From assembly GCA_964429915.1 (NCBI GenBank), contig CAYSDZ010000043.1:1-21642 (forward strand): a stretch of DNA of 21,642 bases, in the 5' to 3' direction. This document shows positions 8,028-16,202 of the stretch, piece after piece; within the stretch, counting starts at the first letter, position 1, and each line of letters begins with the position of its first letter. Source of the stretch: Alteromonas_F sp964429915. Lineage in GTDB: Bacteria > Pseudomonadota > Gammaproteobacteria > Enterobacterales > Alteromonadaceae. Below the pieces are notes generated by a model that did not search any database, was not told the origin of the DNA, and was given only the letters and a program-made list of their open reading frames with translations. The translations under genes and the position numbers were made by a program.

Positions 8028-8492
8028 CTACAACAAGCCTCTTTCGGCAAAGGAGACGCACTCACGCCCTACAACAACGTGATCGAGTACAGGCACGTCA
8101 ATCAGCGAAAGTGCCTCTTTGAGTTTGTTGGTTACGTCTTTGTCAGATTGGGACGGCTCAGCAATACCCGAGGGATGGTTGTGTACCAGGATCACCGCTG
8201 CACTGTTGTGCGCGAGAACCGTTTTAACGACTTCACGTGGATATACTGCGGCGGCATTAATTGTGCCTCGAAATAGCTCTTCAAACTCAATCAGGTAATG
8301 CTGTGAGTTCAAATGCATGATACAAAAGGTCTCATGGCCCAGTGAGGTAAGCTTGAACTGCAAAAAGGATTTAGTTTCTGCTGCCGAGCTAAACGCGGGT
8401 GACTGGGTAAACTTCTCTTCCAAAATATTTGCTGCAGAGGCTAGGATATCGGTTTCAGAATAGCTGTCGGTAATATGTGGGTTAATTGGCAT
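8028..8492 (-). CDS. RadC-family JAMM/JAB-domain protein
   Basis: The product is 154 residues from the ATG at 8492, which has GAGG 8 nt upstream. An upstream ATG at 8540 in the same frame lacks that box. The JAMM metal site is complete: Glu72 (E-E-L-F-R-G), then H104-N-H106-P-S-G and S114-x-x-D117. Chromosomal RadC is about 220 residues with an N-terminal helix-hairpin-helix part; this short form, like YeeS/YkfG of E. coli prophages, has essentially the C-terminal domain only. Despite the name, a DNA repair role has not held up for the family, and its substrate is unknown. Short RadC proteins are common in genomic islands, often near a recombinase, as here. Confidence 0.85.
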   Translation of the reverse strand: MPINPHITDSYSETDILASAANILEEKFTQSPAFSSAAETKSFLQFKLTSLGHETFCIMHLNSQHYLIEFEELFRGTINAAAVYPREVVKTVLAHNSAAVILVHNHPSGIAEPSQSDKDVTNKLKEALSLIDVPVLDHVVVGRECVSFAERGLL

Positions 8493-8560
8493 TGTCATTT
8501 CCTCAAGTGGTGTTAATGCCAATGGGTGATGTAGGTGCAAAAAAATGACGGTTGCGGCAT

Positions 8561-8580
8561 AAGGGACCTAAAGGTCCCTT
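8561..8580 (-). terminator. hairpin after the two mini-genes
   Basis: A perfect inverted repeat has 8-bp arms (AAGGGACC / GGTCCCTT) and a 4-nt loop. It begins 8 nt past the TAA of the second mini-gene in the minus direction. The U tract that follows on the minus strand is poor, so it may act as a weak terminator or an mRNA-stabilising end. It separates the mini-genes from the RadC-like gene. Confidence 0.55.
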
Positions 8581-8588
8581 TGACTTGA

Positions 8589-8681
8589 TTATCGTAATCT
8601 TCGCTTAGCCCAGTTGTATCCGGCGATAACGCCAGTGATAAAAAGCTCAAGCAATGGTTGGTTAGATGGAACGGGGATCAT
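8589..8681 (-). CDS. mini-gene 2: 30-residue protein with FITGV motif
   Basis: Thirty residues run from an ATG at 8681 that overlaps the stop of mini-gene 1 in ATGA, so translation is probably coupled. The centre is hydrophobic (L-L-E-L-F-I-T-G-V-I-A-G) and the tail is basic (W-A-K-R-R-L-R), which suits a tiny membrane or membrane-associated protein. It shares E-x-F-I-T-G-V (here E-L-F-I-T-G-V) with mini-gene 1. A hairpin follows. I do not recognise a family. A plus-strand frame covering 8658-8873 lies opposite and is taken to be a shadow. Confidence 0.5.
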   Translation of the reverse strand: MIPVPSNQPLLELFITGVIAGYNWAKRRLR

Positions 8682-8755
8682 TGGCGTTCGCCTTTTGAAA
8701 GGTATTCAAATAGACTCACACCGGTGATAAACTCGGCAAAGAATGCAATTGGCAT
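8678..8755 (-). CDS. mini-gene 1: 25-residue protein with FITGV motif
   Basis: Twenty-five residues start at the ATG at 8755, preceded by GGGAGG about 6 nt upstream, the clearest ribosome binding site in this neighbourhood. The sequence is hydrophobic at the start (M-P-I-A-F-F-A-E-F-I-T-G-V) and polar at the end (Y-L-S-K-G-E-R-Q). The stop overlaps the next ATG. The strong ribosome binding site, the coupling and the shared motif with mini-gene 2 are the evidence that this is real. It could be a small phage-type membrane protein or a short toxin-like peptide; function is unknown. Confidence 0.5.
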   Translation of the reverse strand: MPIAFFAEFITGVSLFEYLSKGERQ

Positions 8756-8869
8756 AATCTGCCTCCCTATCGCTGTTAAAGATATACAGACCTTTTACCA
8801 GGCACTGCATAGCGATGATGTAGGTTTAAGATTTGTTCGAGACTTCAATAGATTTAACTTTAAGAGAAG

Positions 8870-9826
8870 CTAGAGCCATTTGAGACAATGCGCTTTTGCA
8901 ACCTTTCTATCAAATTCATAGCGCTCAATGTTTCTAGCTATGTCAGATTTATCGTTTATTTGTGAGCTACTCTTTTTCAACGGAACTAATTCACCGTCCT
9001 CACGAAAAATGATGTATCTAAACTTAACTTCCATTTCGGGTTTAGACAGAATGTTGGCAACTGCCTTAGCGTTCATTCGCGGTGAATGCTGCAATAGCTC
9101 ATCATTATCATAAAAATGCTCAACGATATTACCGGTATTTTTTATCCTTTGTATATCTATAGTTAACCTGCATATATCTGGAAACTCGCAAAGGAAGTTA
9201 TGTATGGCAATGATTATGTCGTCAGTGAATTGAATAAGAGCCTCTGTCATGTCAACAAGAGCAGCTAAGTCGCCGCTACCCATAATTTTTTCCATATCAT
9301 CAAGAGACAAGCCGTTGTTTTGATTTTTCTGTGCCTTATCTAAGGAGTCTGCATATCTCTCTAATAATGCATTTCGCTTCTCCAGTATTGACAATATGAC
9401 ATTGTAGTTCTCTTGAAGCGAACTGATAAAAGATAGGTTTCGATGATTATCAAACTCTCCCGTGAACTCTTTAGCCGATAGTGTGATAAAAGAAAGCTTT
9501 GAAACATTCATTTGAATTGGTTTTTTGTACATTATTACTTGGGGAATCGTACACGCTCTATTTAAAGGCTCACTTGTTATTAATCCGTGATAATTCCGCT
9601 TTATGGTGATAAGAGTATTAAATGCCGTTTGCAAACCTAATATCCAGTCATTCGCATGTTGAAGCTTTTCTTTTTGGGCATCACGGTATCGCAAGAAAGC
9701 AGTAGAAAAGTGTGCAAACGTTCCGGCAAATAAAACAACTAACAGCGGAAGAATATAGTCTTTAATGAAATTTCCGTTAGATACTTCAGTTATTGCTACA
9801 GTGAGCTCCTTTAACTGTTGTTCCAT
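8870..9826 (-). CDS. membrane-anchored helical protein, function unknown
   Basis: The product is 318 residues with one clear membrane helix at about residues 24-45 (Y-I-L-P-L-L-V-V-L-F-A-G). Basic residues follow (R-Y-R-D-A-Q-K-E-K), so the bulk is probably cytoplasmic. The rest is mainly helical and includes a coiled-coil-like stretch around 135-180. I see no catalytic motif and recognise no family. The ATG at 9826 has AAGGA about 9 nt upstream. It follows the HEPN gene in the same direction after 149 bp, so it may be a separate unit. A membrane-anchored effector or sensor linked to the defence genes is possible from position alone. Confidence 0.65.
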   Translation of the reverse strand: MEQQLKELTVAITEVSNGNFIKDYILPLLVVLFAGTFAHFSTAFLRYRDAQKEKLQHANDWILGLQTAFNTLITIKRNYHGLITSEPLNRACTIPQVIMYKKPIQMNVSKLSFITLSAKEFTGEFDNHRNLSFISSLQENYNVILSILEKRNALLERYADSLDKAQKNQNNGLSLDDMEKIMGSGDLAALVDMTEALIQFTDDIIIAIHNFLCEFPDICRLTIDIQRIKNTGNIVEHFYDNDELLQHSPRMNAKAVANILSKPEMEVKFRYIIFREDGELVPLKKSSSQINDKSDIARNIERYEFDRKVAKAHCLKWL

Positions 9827-9975
9827 TCGAATATTCCTTAGCTGTCAACAGCACTTTAATGTCAAACCCTAGGTTTCAAGGTTCTGCTGGATTTATGCAC
9901 GATATTGAGCCAAGGGGCTGGATGTGCGAAACAATTACAATAAATGTGAGCTTACTCAGTTCATTCGTCTTTCAA

Positions 9976-10620
9976 TTATTCAAATAATTGATTAATGATT
10001 TCTGAGACAAGTGATAGGGTTCCCACGCTATCAGGCGCCATTTTATTTAGATCATGCGCTAGAGAATTTCTCAGCTTATGTGTATTTTGAAGTACAACGG
10101 CTGCAAGGTCGAATCTTTTTTGTACCGTCATGATTTCAGATTCCGTCGGTTCATCAATGGGCATTTCTGGAAACTTATCAAAGTTATGACTTTCTGCCTG
10201 TCTCCACATTTTTTCATCCTGAGCATTGCGTTTAGCTCTTGCGTAAAGGCTTGTAAATTTTTCATTCGATAGCCAATTCCTTTTTCTCGCTTGATCCATC
10301 AAACGTTTCATTGTTATCGAGGAGAAAACGTCTTCGTCTAGGTTAGGTTCCTCAATTCTGTATTTTTCCCTTAAAGCCATTTCTAGCGCTGTATATGCAG
10401 TCATTTCAGCTATCTGATGAAAACGGTAAACAAACCAAGAATACAGCGACAAGTTCTTTGCCGTCTCAAACTGTACTTTAACTTTATCAGGTGATGATTC
10501 GTTTAATTCCAGTTGAGAAAGCAAATAGTAAGTATCTTCAAGGGTGTGATTGAGATATTTATTTCGCTCATCAGCCTCGCCAATTCTTTTCACAGCTTTT
10601 AAACAATCTTGATCATCCAT
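9976..10620 (-). CDS. HEPN-motif protein downstream of hsdR, candidate RNase
   Basis: The product is 214 residues, soluble and almost wholly helical. Near the C-terminus, residues 182-190 read K-L-R-N-S-L-A-H-D, giving R184-x4-H189 with Asn after Arg. This R-N-x3-H form is the catalytic signature of HEPN ribonucleases found in toxins, abortive-infection and CRISPR proteins. It lies 66 bp past hsdR on the same strand. Upstream of the ATG there is no good Shine-Dalgarno sequence, so translation may be weak or the start slightly different. RNase activity is inferred: some R-N-x3-H proteins are structural. No antitoxin of the MNT nucleotidyltransferase type is adjacent. Confidence 0.6.
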   Translation of the reverse strand: MDDQDCLKAVKRIGEADERNKYLNHTLEDTYYLLSQLELNESSPDKVKVQFETAKNLSLYSWFVYRFHQIAEMTAYTALEMALREKYRIEEPNLDEDVFSSITMKRLMDQARKRNWLSNEKFTSLYARAKRNAQDEKMWRQAESHNFDKFPEMPIDEPTESEIMTVQKRFDLAAVVLQNTHKLRNSLAHDLNKMAPDSVGTLSLVSEIINQLFE

Positions 10621-10686
10621 AAGTTTTATATCTAGTCATTGAGTTGCACATCATCCGCTAGTGAATTAAAAATAATGCGACGTAAT

Positions 10687-13600
10687 TTAGACGGAACCAC
10701 CCACTCCTTTAAACTTCTCAACAAACGCTGCGATTTTCTGAAATACCGTTTGCTTCTGCGTGCGGTACTGCGGGTTCAATGGGCTTAGCTTTGGTAATGC
10801 GTCATTGAGTGCCGTGCCATTTTCAGAGGCATACTCTCGCTTAAGTGATGAGGCGATATAACGTTTTGCAGCTTGCACATTCAACTTTTCAGAAGCAATA
10901 ATCGCATCAGCTTCGCGCTTCTGTTCCGCTTGAGCGAACTTAAAGAATGCGTCGATAATGCTGGCTTTGTCGTTGATCTCGTCAAGGTTTGTCTGATTGA
11001 TAAAATCTACCACTAGGCTTTCTTTTGCTCGATTGCCAAGACTACCGCGTATCATTCGGCGGACCTCTTCAATCAAGGCTTCTTTGCTCTTGTTCTTCTT
11101 ATTGTGCTCAAAAATTAATTCAAGAATATAATCGAGATTAATTTCTTGGGATTTAAGCAAATCAATTTCAAAGACCACATCGTCCCAGTCTACCGTTGAC
11201 TTATCTTTGTCCTGGCCTTCTTTATCGCGTCGTAACCAGTCACGGGTATCGTTGTAAGTAGAACGATAATCTTGGACAGCACGTTCGCTTGGCATATCGA
11301 TGGTTTGCATTGCCTCGATGTCAGCATCGTCCAGATAGTACTTTGACTTGAACTCTTCAACAGCTTGTTCATCACTGGTATCTAAGCTTTGCAGTGCTTT
11401 TAATCCAGCAAACTCATCGTAGTTTTGTAAAATATTTTCTGCTTTTAGATATTCACCAAACAGCTTGGCAAATTCTTTTTTATCTTGTTCTTTTTCAATA
11501 TTTTCTGGGTTTGGAAAGCGTTCTTGCAGCTCTTTTACGATATTAACAAAACCTCGACGCGCCTGGCCAGTAGCAATATCGTTAAAGCCTTCCATGTATT
11601 CTTTGTAGCTCTTCTCCAGCACCACGTTTTTGGTATTTTTGTCACCAAACAAGGTGATAGCATCAATCGTTGCCTTCTCCAAATCACGGAAGGTGACAAT
11701 ATTGCCAAAGGTCTTGGTCGCATCATAAATACGGTTGGTACGAGAAAACGCCTGCATTAAGCCGTGATAGCGCAAATTCTTATCAACAAACAAGGTGTTA
11801 AGCGTCGGTGCATCAAAGCCCGTTAAAAACATACCAACCACGATGAGCAGATCTATTTCTTGATTCTTCACTCGCTGGGCAAGGTCACGGTAATAATTCT
11901 GAAAGCCATTACTGTCCACGCCATAGTTAGATTTAAACATGGTGTTGTAGTCAGTGATTGCGGCGCTCAAAAACTCCTTTGCGCTGCTGTTCATGGCACT
12001 GACTTCAAAGCTCTCATCTAAAATATCACCAATGGCGTCCTGCTCTTCATTGGCGGCAAATGAGAAGATAGTCGCAATGCGCAAAGGTTTACTTGTGGGT
12101 CCATTTTCGGCCTCGGCCTGCAATGTTTTGAAGGTTTCATAGCACGCTTTCGCTGCATCAACACTACTGACAGCAAACATGGCGTTAAACCCCTTGGCAC
12201 CAGAATAGGCTCGATGCGTTTTCTGGTTAAAATGGTTCAGAATATACTGCGAGATTTCACGAATGCGCATTGGATGTAAGAACGCTTTTTTGTTCTCCGC
12301 CGCACTAAGCTTCTTATCATCCTGCTCAGTCTCAATGCTCTTAAATTGCGGACGAACATCGTTGTAGTCCACTTTGAACTTGAGTACTTTTTCATCACGA
12401 ATGGCATCAGTGATCACATAAGTGTGCAACTGCTGGCCAAACACACTGCCCGTGGTTTCAGCACCCAAGGCGTTTTCAGGGAAAATTGGCGTACCGGTAA
12501 AGCCAAACTGGTAGTACTTTTTGAATTTCTTCTTCAGGTTTTTCTGCGCTTCACCGAACTGGCTTCGATGACACTCATCAAAAATAAAGACAACTTGCTT
12601 GTTGTAGATAGCTAAATCGCTTTCACTTTTGATTAAGTTGTTGAGCTTTTGGATTGTGGTAACAACAATCTTGTTATCGTCTTTATCCAGGTTGCTTTTT
12701 AGCCCAGCGGTACTGTCTGAACCGTTCACACTATCAGGCGAGAACCGCTGATACTCTTTCATCGTCTGATAGTCGAGGTCTTTTCGGTCCACCACAAAAA
12801 AGACTTTATCGATACAGTCTAAATCGGTGGCCAAACGTGCCGCTTTAAAGCTAGTGAGTGTTTTCCCTGAACCTGTGGTGTGCCAAATGTACCCGCCGCT
12901 CTCGGTGTTGCTCCAGTTCTTAGCGTTAAACGCGCTCTTGATCTTCCACAAAATGCGCTCTGTAGCGGCAATCTGGTAGGGGCGCATTACCAGCAAAGTA
13001 TTGCTGACGTCAAACACCGAGTAACGCAATATCACTTCAAGCAGGGTCTCTTTCTGGAAAAAAGTGGCGGTAAAGTCTTTTAAATCCTTGATCAGCGTAT
13101 TGTCTGACTTCGCCCAGTTCATCGTGAAGTCGAAGCTGTTCTTGTCGCGCTTCGTGGTATTGGCAAAATAGCGCGTGTCGGTGCCATTAGAGATCACAAA
13201 CAGCTGCAAGAACTTGTACAACGAGTTCTCTGCATTAAAACTTTCTTTGCTGTAGCGATGTATTTGGTTAAACGCCTCACGGATCGCCACACCACGCTTT
13301 TTCAGTTCAATTTGCACCAAAGGCAAACCATTGACCAAAATCGTCACATCGTAACGATTGACATGGCTTCCCGTTTGCTCAAACTGCTTAATGACCTGCA
13401 CTTTGTTGCGAGCAATGGTCTTCTTGTCGAACAGGTAGATGTTTTCTATATGGCCATCATCAAAGACAAAATCGAAGATATAGTCACTGTGCAACTTGCG
13501 AGTTTTATCTAGAATATTGTCGCTTGGGGTGTTTAAGTATTGCTCGCAAAAGCGAGCCCACTCGACATCAGTAAACTCGACCTTATTAAGGGCTTGTAGC

Positions 13601-13803
13601 TGCTTGCGAACATTCGCCAGCATAGCGTCTGGCGTGGTTAGCGCAGGTAAATACTCATAGCCCTGGTTGCTTAGGTCCTGAATCAGCTCACGTTCTAAAT
13701 CACCTTCGCTCTGGTAGCCCTCAGCAATTTGGTCTTGTCGTGTGTATTTATCTAAAACAATATAATTTTTAGACTCTGCGATGGGCTTGGTGTAATCAAC
13801 CAT
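10687..13803 (-). CDS. hsdR: type I restriction enzyme, R subunit (HsdR, type IC)
   Basis: The 1038-residue motor and nuclease subunit translocates DNA and cuts it far from the recognition site. The N-terminal nuclease domain has Asp151 in Y-D-V-T-I-L-V-N-G-L and E166-L-K168 (PD-ExK type). The helicase part has Walker A T-T-G-S-G-K-T at 309-315, the DECH box at 409-412, F-T-G-T-P near 435 and G-F-D-A-P followed by Q-A-F-S-R-T-N-R later. The length is, as I recall it, that of EcoR124I HsdR, consistent with the IC family. The ATG overlaps the end of the prrC-like gene by 8 nt, with AGGA 8-9 nt upstream. No interruption is seen, so it is probably active. Confidence 0.95.
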   Translation of the reverse strand: MVDYTKPIAESKNYIVLDKYTRQDQIAEGYQSEGDLERELIQDLSNQGYEYLPALTTPDAMLANVRKQLQALNKVEFTDVEWARFCEQYLNTPSDNILDKTRKLHSDYIFDFVFDDGHIENIYLFDKKTIARNKVQVIKQFEQTGSHVNRYDVTILVNGLPLVQIELKKRGVAIREAFNQIHRYSKESFNAENSLYKFLQLFVISNGTDTRYFANTTKRDKNSFDFTMNWAKSDNTLIKDLKDFTATFFQKETLLEVILRYSVFDVSNTLLVMRPYQIAATERILWKIKSAFNAKNWSNTESGGYIWHTTGSGKTLTSFKAARLATDLDCIDKVFFVVDRKDLDYQTMKEYQRFSPDSVNGSDSTAGLKSNLDKDDNKIVVTTIQKLNNLIKSESDLAIYNKQVVFIFDECHRSQFGEAQKNLKKKFKKYYQFGFTGTPIFPENALGAETTGSVFGQQLHTYVITDAIRDEKVLKFKVDYNDVRPQFKSIETEQDDKKLSAAENKKAFLHPMRIREISQYILNHFNQKTHRAYSGAKGFNAMFAVSSVDAAKACYETFKTLQAEAENGPTSKPLRIATIFSFAANEEQDAIGDILDESFEVSAMNSSAKEFLSAAITDYNTMFKSNYGVDSNGFQNYYRDLAQRVKNQEIDLLIVVGMFLTGFDAPTLNTLFVDKNLRYHGLMQAFSRTNRIYDATKTFGNIVTFRDLEKATIDAITLFGDKNTKNVVLEKSYKEYMEGFNDIATGQARRGFVNIVKELQERFPNPENIEKEQDKKEFAKLFGEYLKAENILQNYDEFAGLKALQSLDTSDEQAVEEFKSKYYLDDADIEAMQTIDMPSERAVQDYRSTYNDTRDWLRRDKEGQDKDKSTVDWDDVVFEIDLLKSQEINLDYILELIFEHNKKNKSKEALIEEVRRMIRGSLGNRAKESLVVDFINQTNLDEINDKASIIDAFFKFAQAEQKREADAIIASEKLNVQAAKRYIASSLKREYASENGTALNDALPKLSPLNPQYRTQKQTVFQKIAAFVEKFKGVGGSV

Positions 13804-14971
13804 TCTGTTCTTCCTGCTGCCAAAAGCCGTTATTGCTAACTAAGTGATTCAATAGAAAACCCACTGTTTTCTTTTCAGGGTCACTAGGTTCGGCGACGGC
13901 TTCATTCGATAATGTCGAATGACTAGTAAATTGAATAATGCGGTTTAAATACGCCTGCTTATCACCTGGCAAGAGCTCCGACCATTTGGGATAGCCCAAA
14001 AAGCTCGCCGTTTTTTCGTAGAGGTTGCGCAACAGCGTAAAATGGTACTTCTGCACGGTGTTTTCAGCGATGGCTTTCTCCAGTGTCTGCTTCAAATACA
14101 AGTGATAAGAAAAGCTCTTATTGGAATCGCCGTGTTTATCTAACAGTGCAAAGGTGCCATCTTCAAACCGCTCCAACAGATAACAGGCTTTGCTGTTTAG
14201 CTCGTTGTAGAGCACGTTATAAAAAAGCGGACTATGGGTGGTGATAATGAACTTCAAATTAGACTTGCTAGACCTGATCAGCACAGCCAAGTTTACGGCT
14301 AATTCGATCAGGTGATTTTCATCCAATGAACTCACCGGGTCATCAATAAACACATACTCCAGCTGATCAAATTGCCGGGTCTCACGATTCTCTGGTTCTG
14401 CAACGTTGAGGATGGTAATCACCTGATCCAACAACGTGTAGAAAACACTCCAAATAAAGTTGCTTTCTTCACCCTTGGATATTTTCAGGGGCTCTGTGCC
14501 TTCATTGTCACCTCGCTCTAAGGTAAAGGTGACTTCGGTATAGTCTTCACTGAAATGGGGGGTTAACTTGTCATTGGCGAAGTGTTGAAAGTACTTAACG
14601 ATATTCACATCTTGCCCAAGGTCTTTCAGCAAAGTGAGCAGCCAGCCGGTATAGGTATTCGGCTGAATTTTAAGCCTAGGTGCAGCATCCTCTTCTAAAT
14701 CGTTATCCCAATAAAAGAGATCTTCCGTGAAGGCGTTGTAGTAAAGGATTTTCTCCCGTGGCGAAATAGTTTCGTCACCTTCGCCATTTCCTTTAGATGC
14801 AACCAACTGTTTGAACTCACGAGACAGACGAGTTTTTCCTGTTCCGTTGAATGCATAAATCAGCTGTACTTTAGGCACCTGCGTGACGACTTCGACCTCG
14901 GTAGTCTTCTTATTTTTCACTGTTCTCGGCGCATTTAGTTGCTCCGCGATCTGTTTGAGTGTCTTGTTCAT
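13796..14971 (-). CDS. prrC: PrrC-like anticodon nuclease with ABC-type ATPase domain
   Basis: The product is 391 residues between hsdS and hsdR, the position of prrC in the EcoprrI locus. ATPase motifs run in order: Walker A N42-G-T-G-K-T47, an ABC-signature-like segment I-S-K-G-E-E at 164-169, Walker B Y-V-F-I-D-D-P with S-S-L-D at 206-217, and the switch His in I-T-T-H246-S-P. The C-terminal part carries R315-x3-E319 and His351, 32 residues later. The published E. coli PrrC triad, from memory Arg320-Glu324-His356, has exactly these spacings with a constant offset of five. PrrC cuts tRNA-Lys at the anticodon and stays silent until the restriction enzyme is inhibited. Start is 1 nt after hsdS stop. 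The tRNA target here is unproven. Confidence 0.8.
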   Translation of the reverse strand: MNKTLKQIAEQLNAPRTVKNKKTTEVEVVTQVPKVQLIYAFNGTGKTRLSREFKQLVASKGNGEGDETISPREKILYYNAFTEDLFYWDNDLEEDAAPRLKIQPNTYTGWLLTLLKDLGQDVNIVKYFQHFANDKLTPHFSEDYTEVTFTLERGDNEGTEPLKISKGEESNFIWSVFYTLLDQVITILNVAEPENRETRQFDQLEYVFIDDPVSSLDENHLIELAVNLAVLIRSSKSNLKFIITTHSPLFYNVLYNELNSKACYLLERFEDGTFALLDKHGDSNKSFSYHLYLKQTLEKAIAENTVQKYHFTLLRNLYEKTASFLGYPKWSELLPGDKQAYLNRIIQFTSHSTLSNEAVAEPSDPEKKTVGFLLNHLVSNNGFWQQEEQNG

Positions 14972-14972
14972 A

Positions 14973-16202
14973 TCAGGCCGACACTTCTGCGTTCTGTTTA
15001 GGAAAGCTCAACAACAGGTCACGATAATACTCGTATTGCTTTTGGCGTAACTCGATTTCGCGGGGAAGACCTTCGCTTAGTGAACTTGCTATAGCATCAA
15101 ATTTATCAAGAATTAATACTATTCTTGCCTGTTCTGCTAAGGACTTAGCTGTGTCAGATGGATAAGGAACTGGTAATTTTACTTGTTTTAGTGCATTGGC
15201 ATTGAATTGTGGTTGCCCTCCGCCTGAAACAAGCTTGTTGGCTTGATCCCAAAACAGGTAACTTTGTGCAAAATGCCAATAGTATTTAGGATTAACAATA
15301 TTTGGATCTAAACTCAGTTTGATCAAGAATCCTGCGTAAATTGCAGGGTACTCTTCCTCAAAGATCATTGTTTTACCGAAAGTAGCGCCTGTTCTAGCCA
15401 TAAGTAAATCATCTTTCTTTAGAAGATATCTTTCGTTTTCCTCAGAAATGTCTACATACATATGATCTGCTGGAGATAATTTTCCATTCGTATTTATATC
15501 AGTAATCCTAACAAACCGTGCATCGCCAGACTCCTGAGCTTTTGCGGCATAACCATATGTAAAATCGGAAATATCCCCTAACGTCTTCCACTCAACATCA
15601 CCTTCATCAAAACTTAATAAGTGTTCGCGGTAGTAGTTGTATTGTTTTTTCCGCATGTTTAGCTCGGCGGTCAGCTCGGCGGTCAGCTCGGCGGTCATGG
15701 CGGTAAATGCGTCCAGAATGCGTACAATTTCGGATTGTATTGCCAGCGATTTTTCTGGCTTATCTGGGCATGGGATTAGGATTTGAAATTCTTCCATTTG
15801 TTTTTTTGAGACTGCAGGGATACCACCTTTTTGTTGCCCACCAATAAGCTTGCTTTCTGAGTTTTTAAGAAAGTAGTAAATAAATTTCCAGTTTACCTCC
15901 GATGTATTTTTTACTCCTATTGAATAGCAACTATTCCCTGCCCAATAGGGTTTCATAGTTTTATTAACGTACCCTGCATTTGCTCCTCTCGCACTTACAA
16001 TTATTTTGTCACCAGTATTATTGAACTGATCATAATACCCAGTATTTGAAATACCACCATTAAAGACCGGATATTTAGCCGATGAATTTTGCTTATCTTT
16101 GCGCACAAACTCTCCAATGGTGATAGTTGCAATATTTCCTAAAGCCTTCGTCTCAACTTCAACTCCATCCATCAGTTTCTCTAAATAGCTCAAATGACTC
16201 AT
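14973..16202 (-). CDS. hsdS: type IC specificity subunit (HsdS)
   Basis: The 409-residue subunit sets the DNA target. Target recognition domain 1 spans about residues 15-160 and domain 2 about 205-370. The conserved spacers are plain: three T-A-E-L repeats at 170-181, then M-R-K-K-Q-Y-N-Y-Y-R-E-H-L-L-S-F, and at the C-terminus G-L-P-R-E-I-E-L-R-Q-K-Q-Y-E-Y-Y-R-D-L-L. The two spacers are related copies, as in EcoR124I. Each domain should read one half of a split target; I cannot predict the bases. The start overlaps hsdM in ATGA. The frame is intact. Confidence 0.93.
   Translation of the reverse strand: MSHLSYLEKLMDGVEVETKALGNIATITIGEFVRKDKQNSSAKYPVFNGGISNTGYYDQFNNTGDKIIVSARGANAGYVNKTMKPYWAGNSCYSIGVKNTSEVNWKFIYYFLKNSESKLIGGQQKGGIPAVSKKQMEEFQILIPCPDKPEKSLAIQSEIVRILDAFTAMTAELTAELTAELNMRKKQYNYYREHLLSFDEGDVEWKTLGDISDFTYGYAAKAQESGDARFVRITDINTNGKLSPADHMYVDISEENERYLLKKDDLLMARTGATFGKTMIFEEEYPAIYAGFLIKLSLDPNIVNPKYYWHFAQSYLFWDQANKLVSGGGQPQFNANALKQVKLPVPYPSDTAKSLAEQARIVLILDKFDAIASSLSEGLPREIELRQKQYEYYRDLLLSFPKQNAEVSA
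15661..15696 (-). repeat. three 12-bp TAEL-coding repeats inside hsdS
   Basis: Three perfect tandem copies of AGCTCGGCGGTC on the plus strand encode Thr-Ala-Glu-Leu three times on the minus strand. In EcoR124I and EcoR124II, the same four-residue unit occurs two or three times and sets the non-specific spacer of the target at 6 or 7 bp. Perfect tandem copies of an in-frame length can slip without breaking the gene. Confidence 0.9.

Noticed and set aside
8493..8540. Longer N-terminus of the RadC-like protein
   Set aside because: The ATG at 8492 has GAGG at 8 nt. The upstream start has no comparable signal and the extra residues (His- and Leu-rich) are unlike the family.
8658..8873. 71-codon plus-strand open frame between the membrane protein and RadC-like genes
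   Set aside because: It lies antisense to the two mini-genes, which have a strong ribosome binding site and coupled stop/start. The plus frame has neither.
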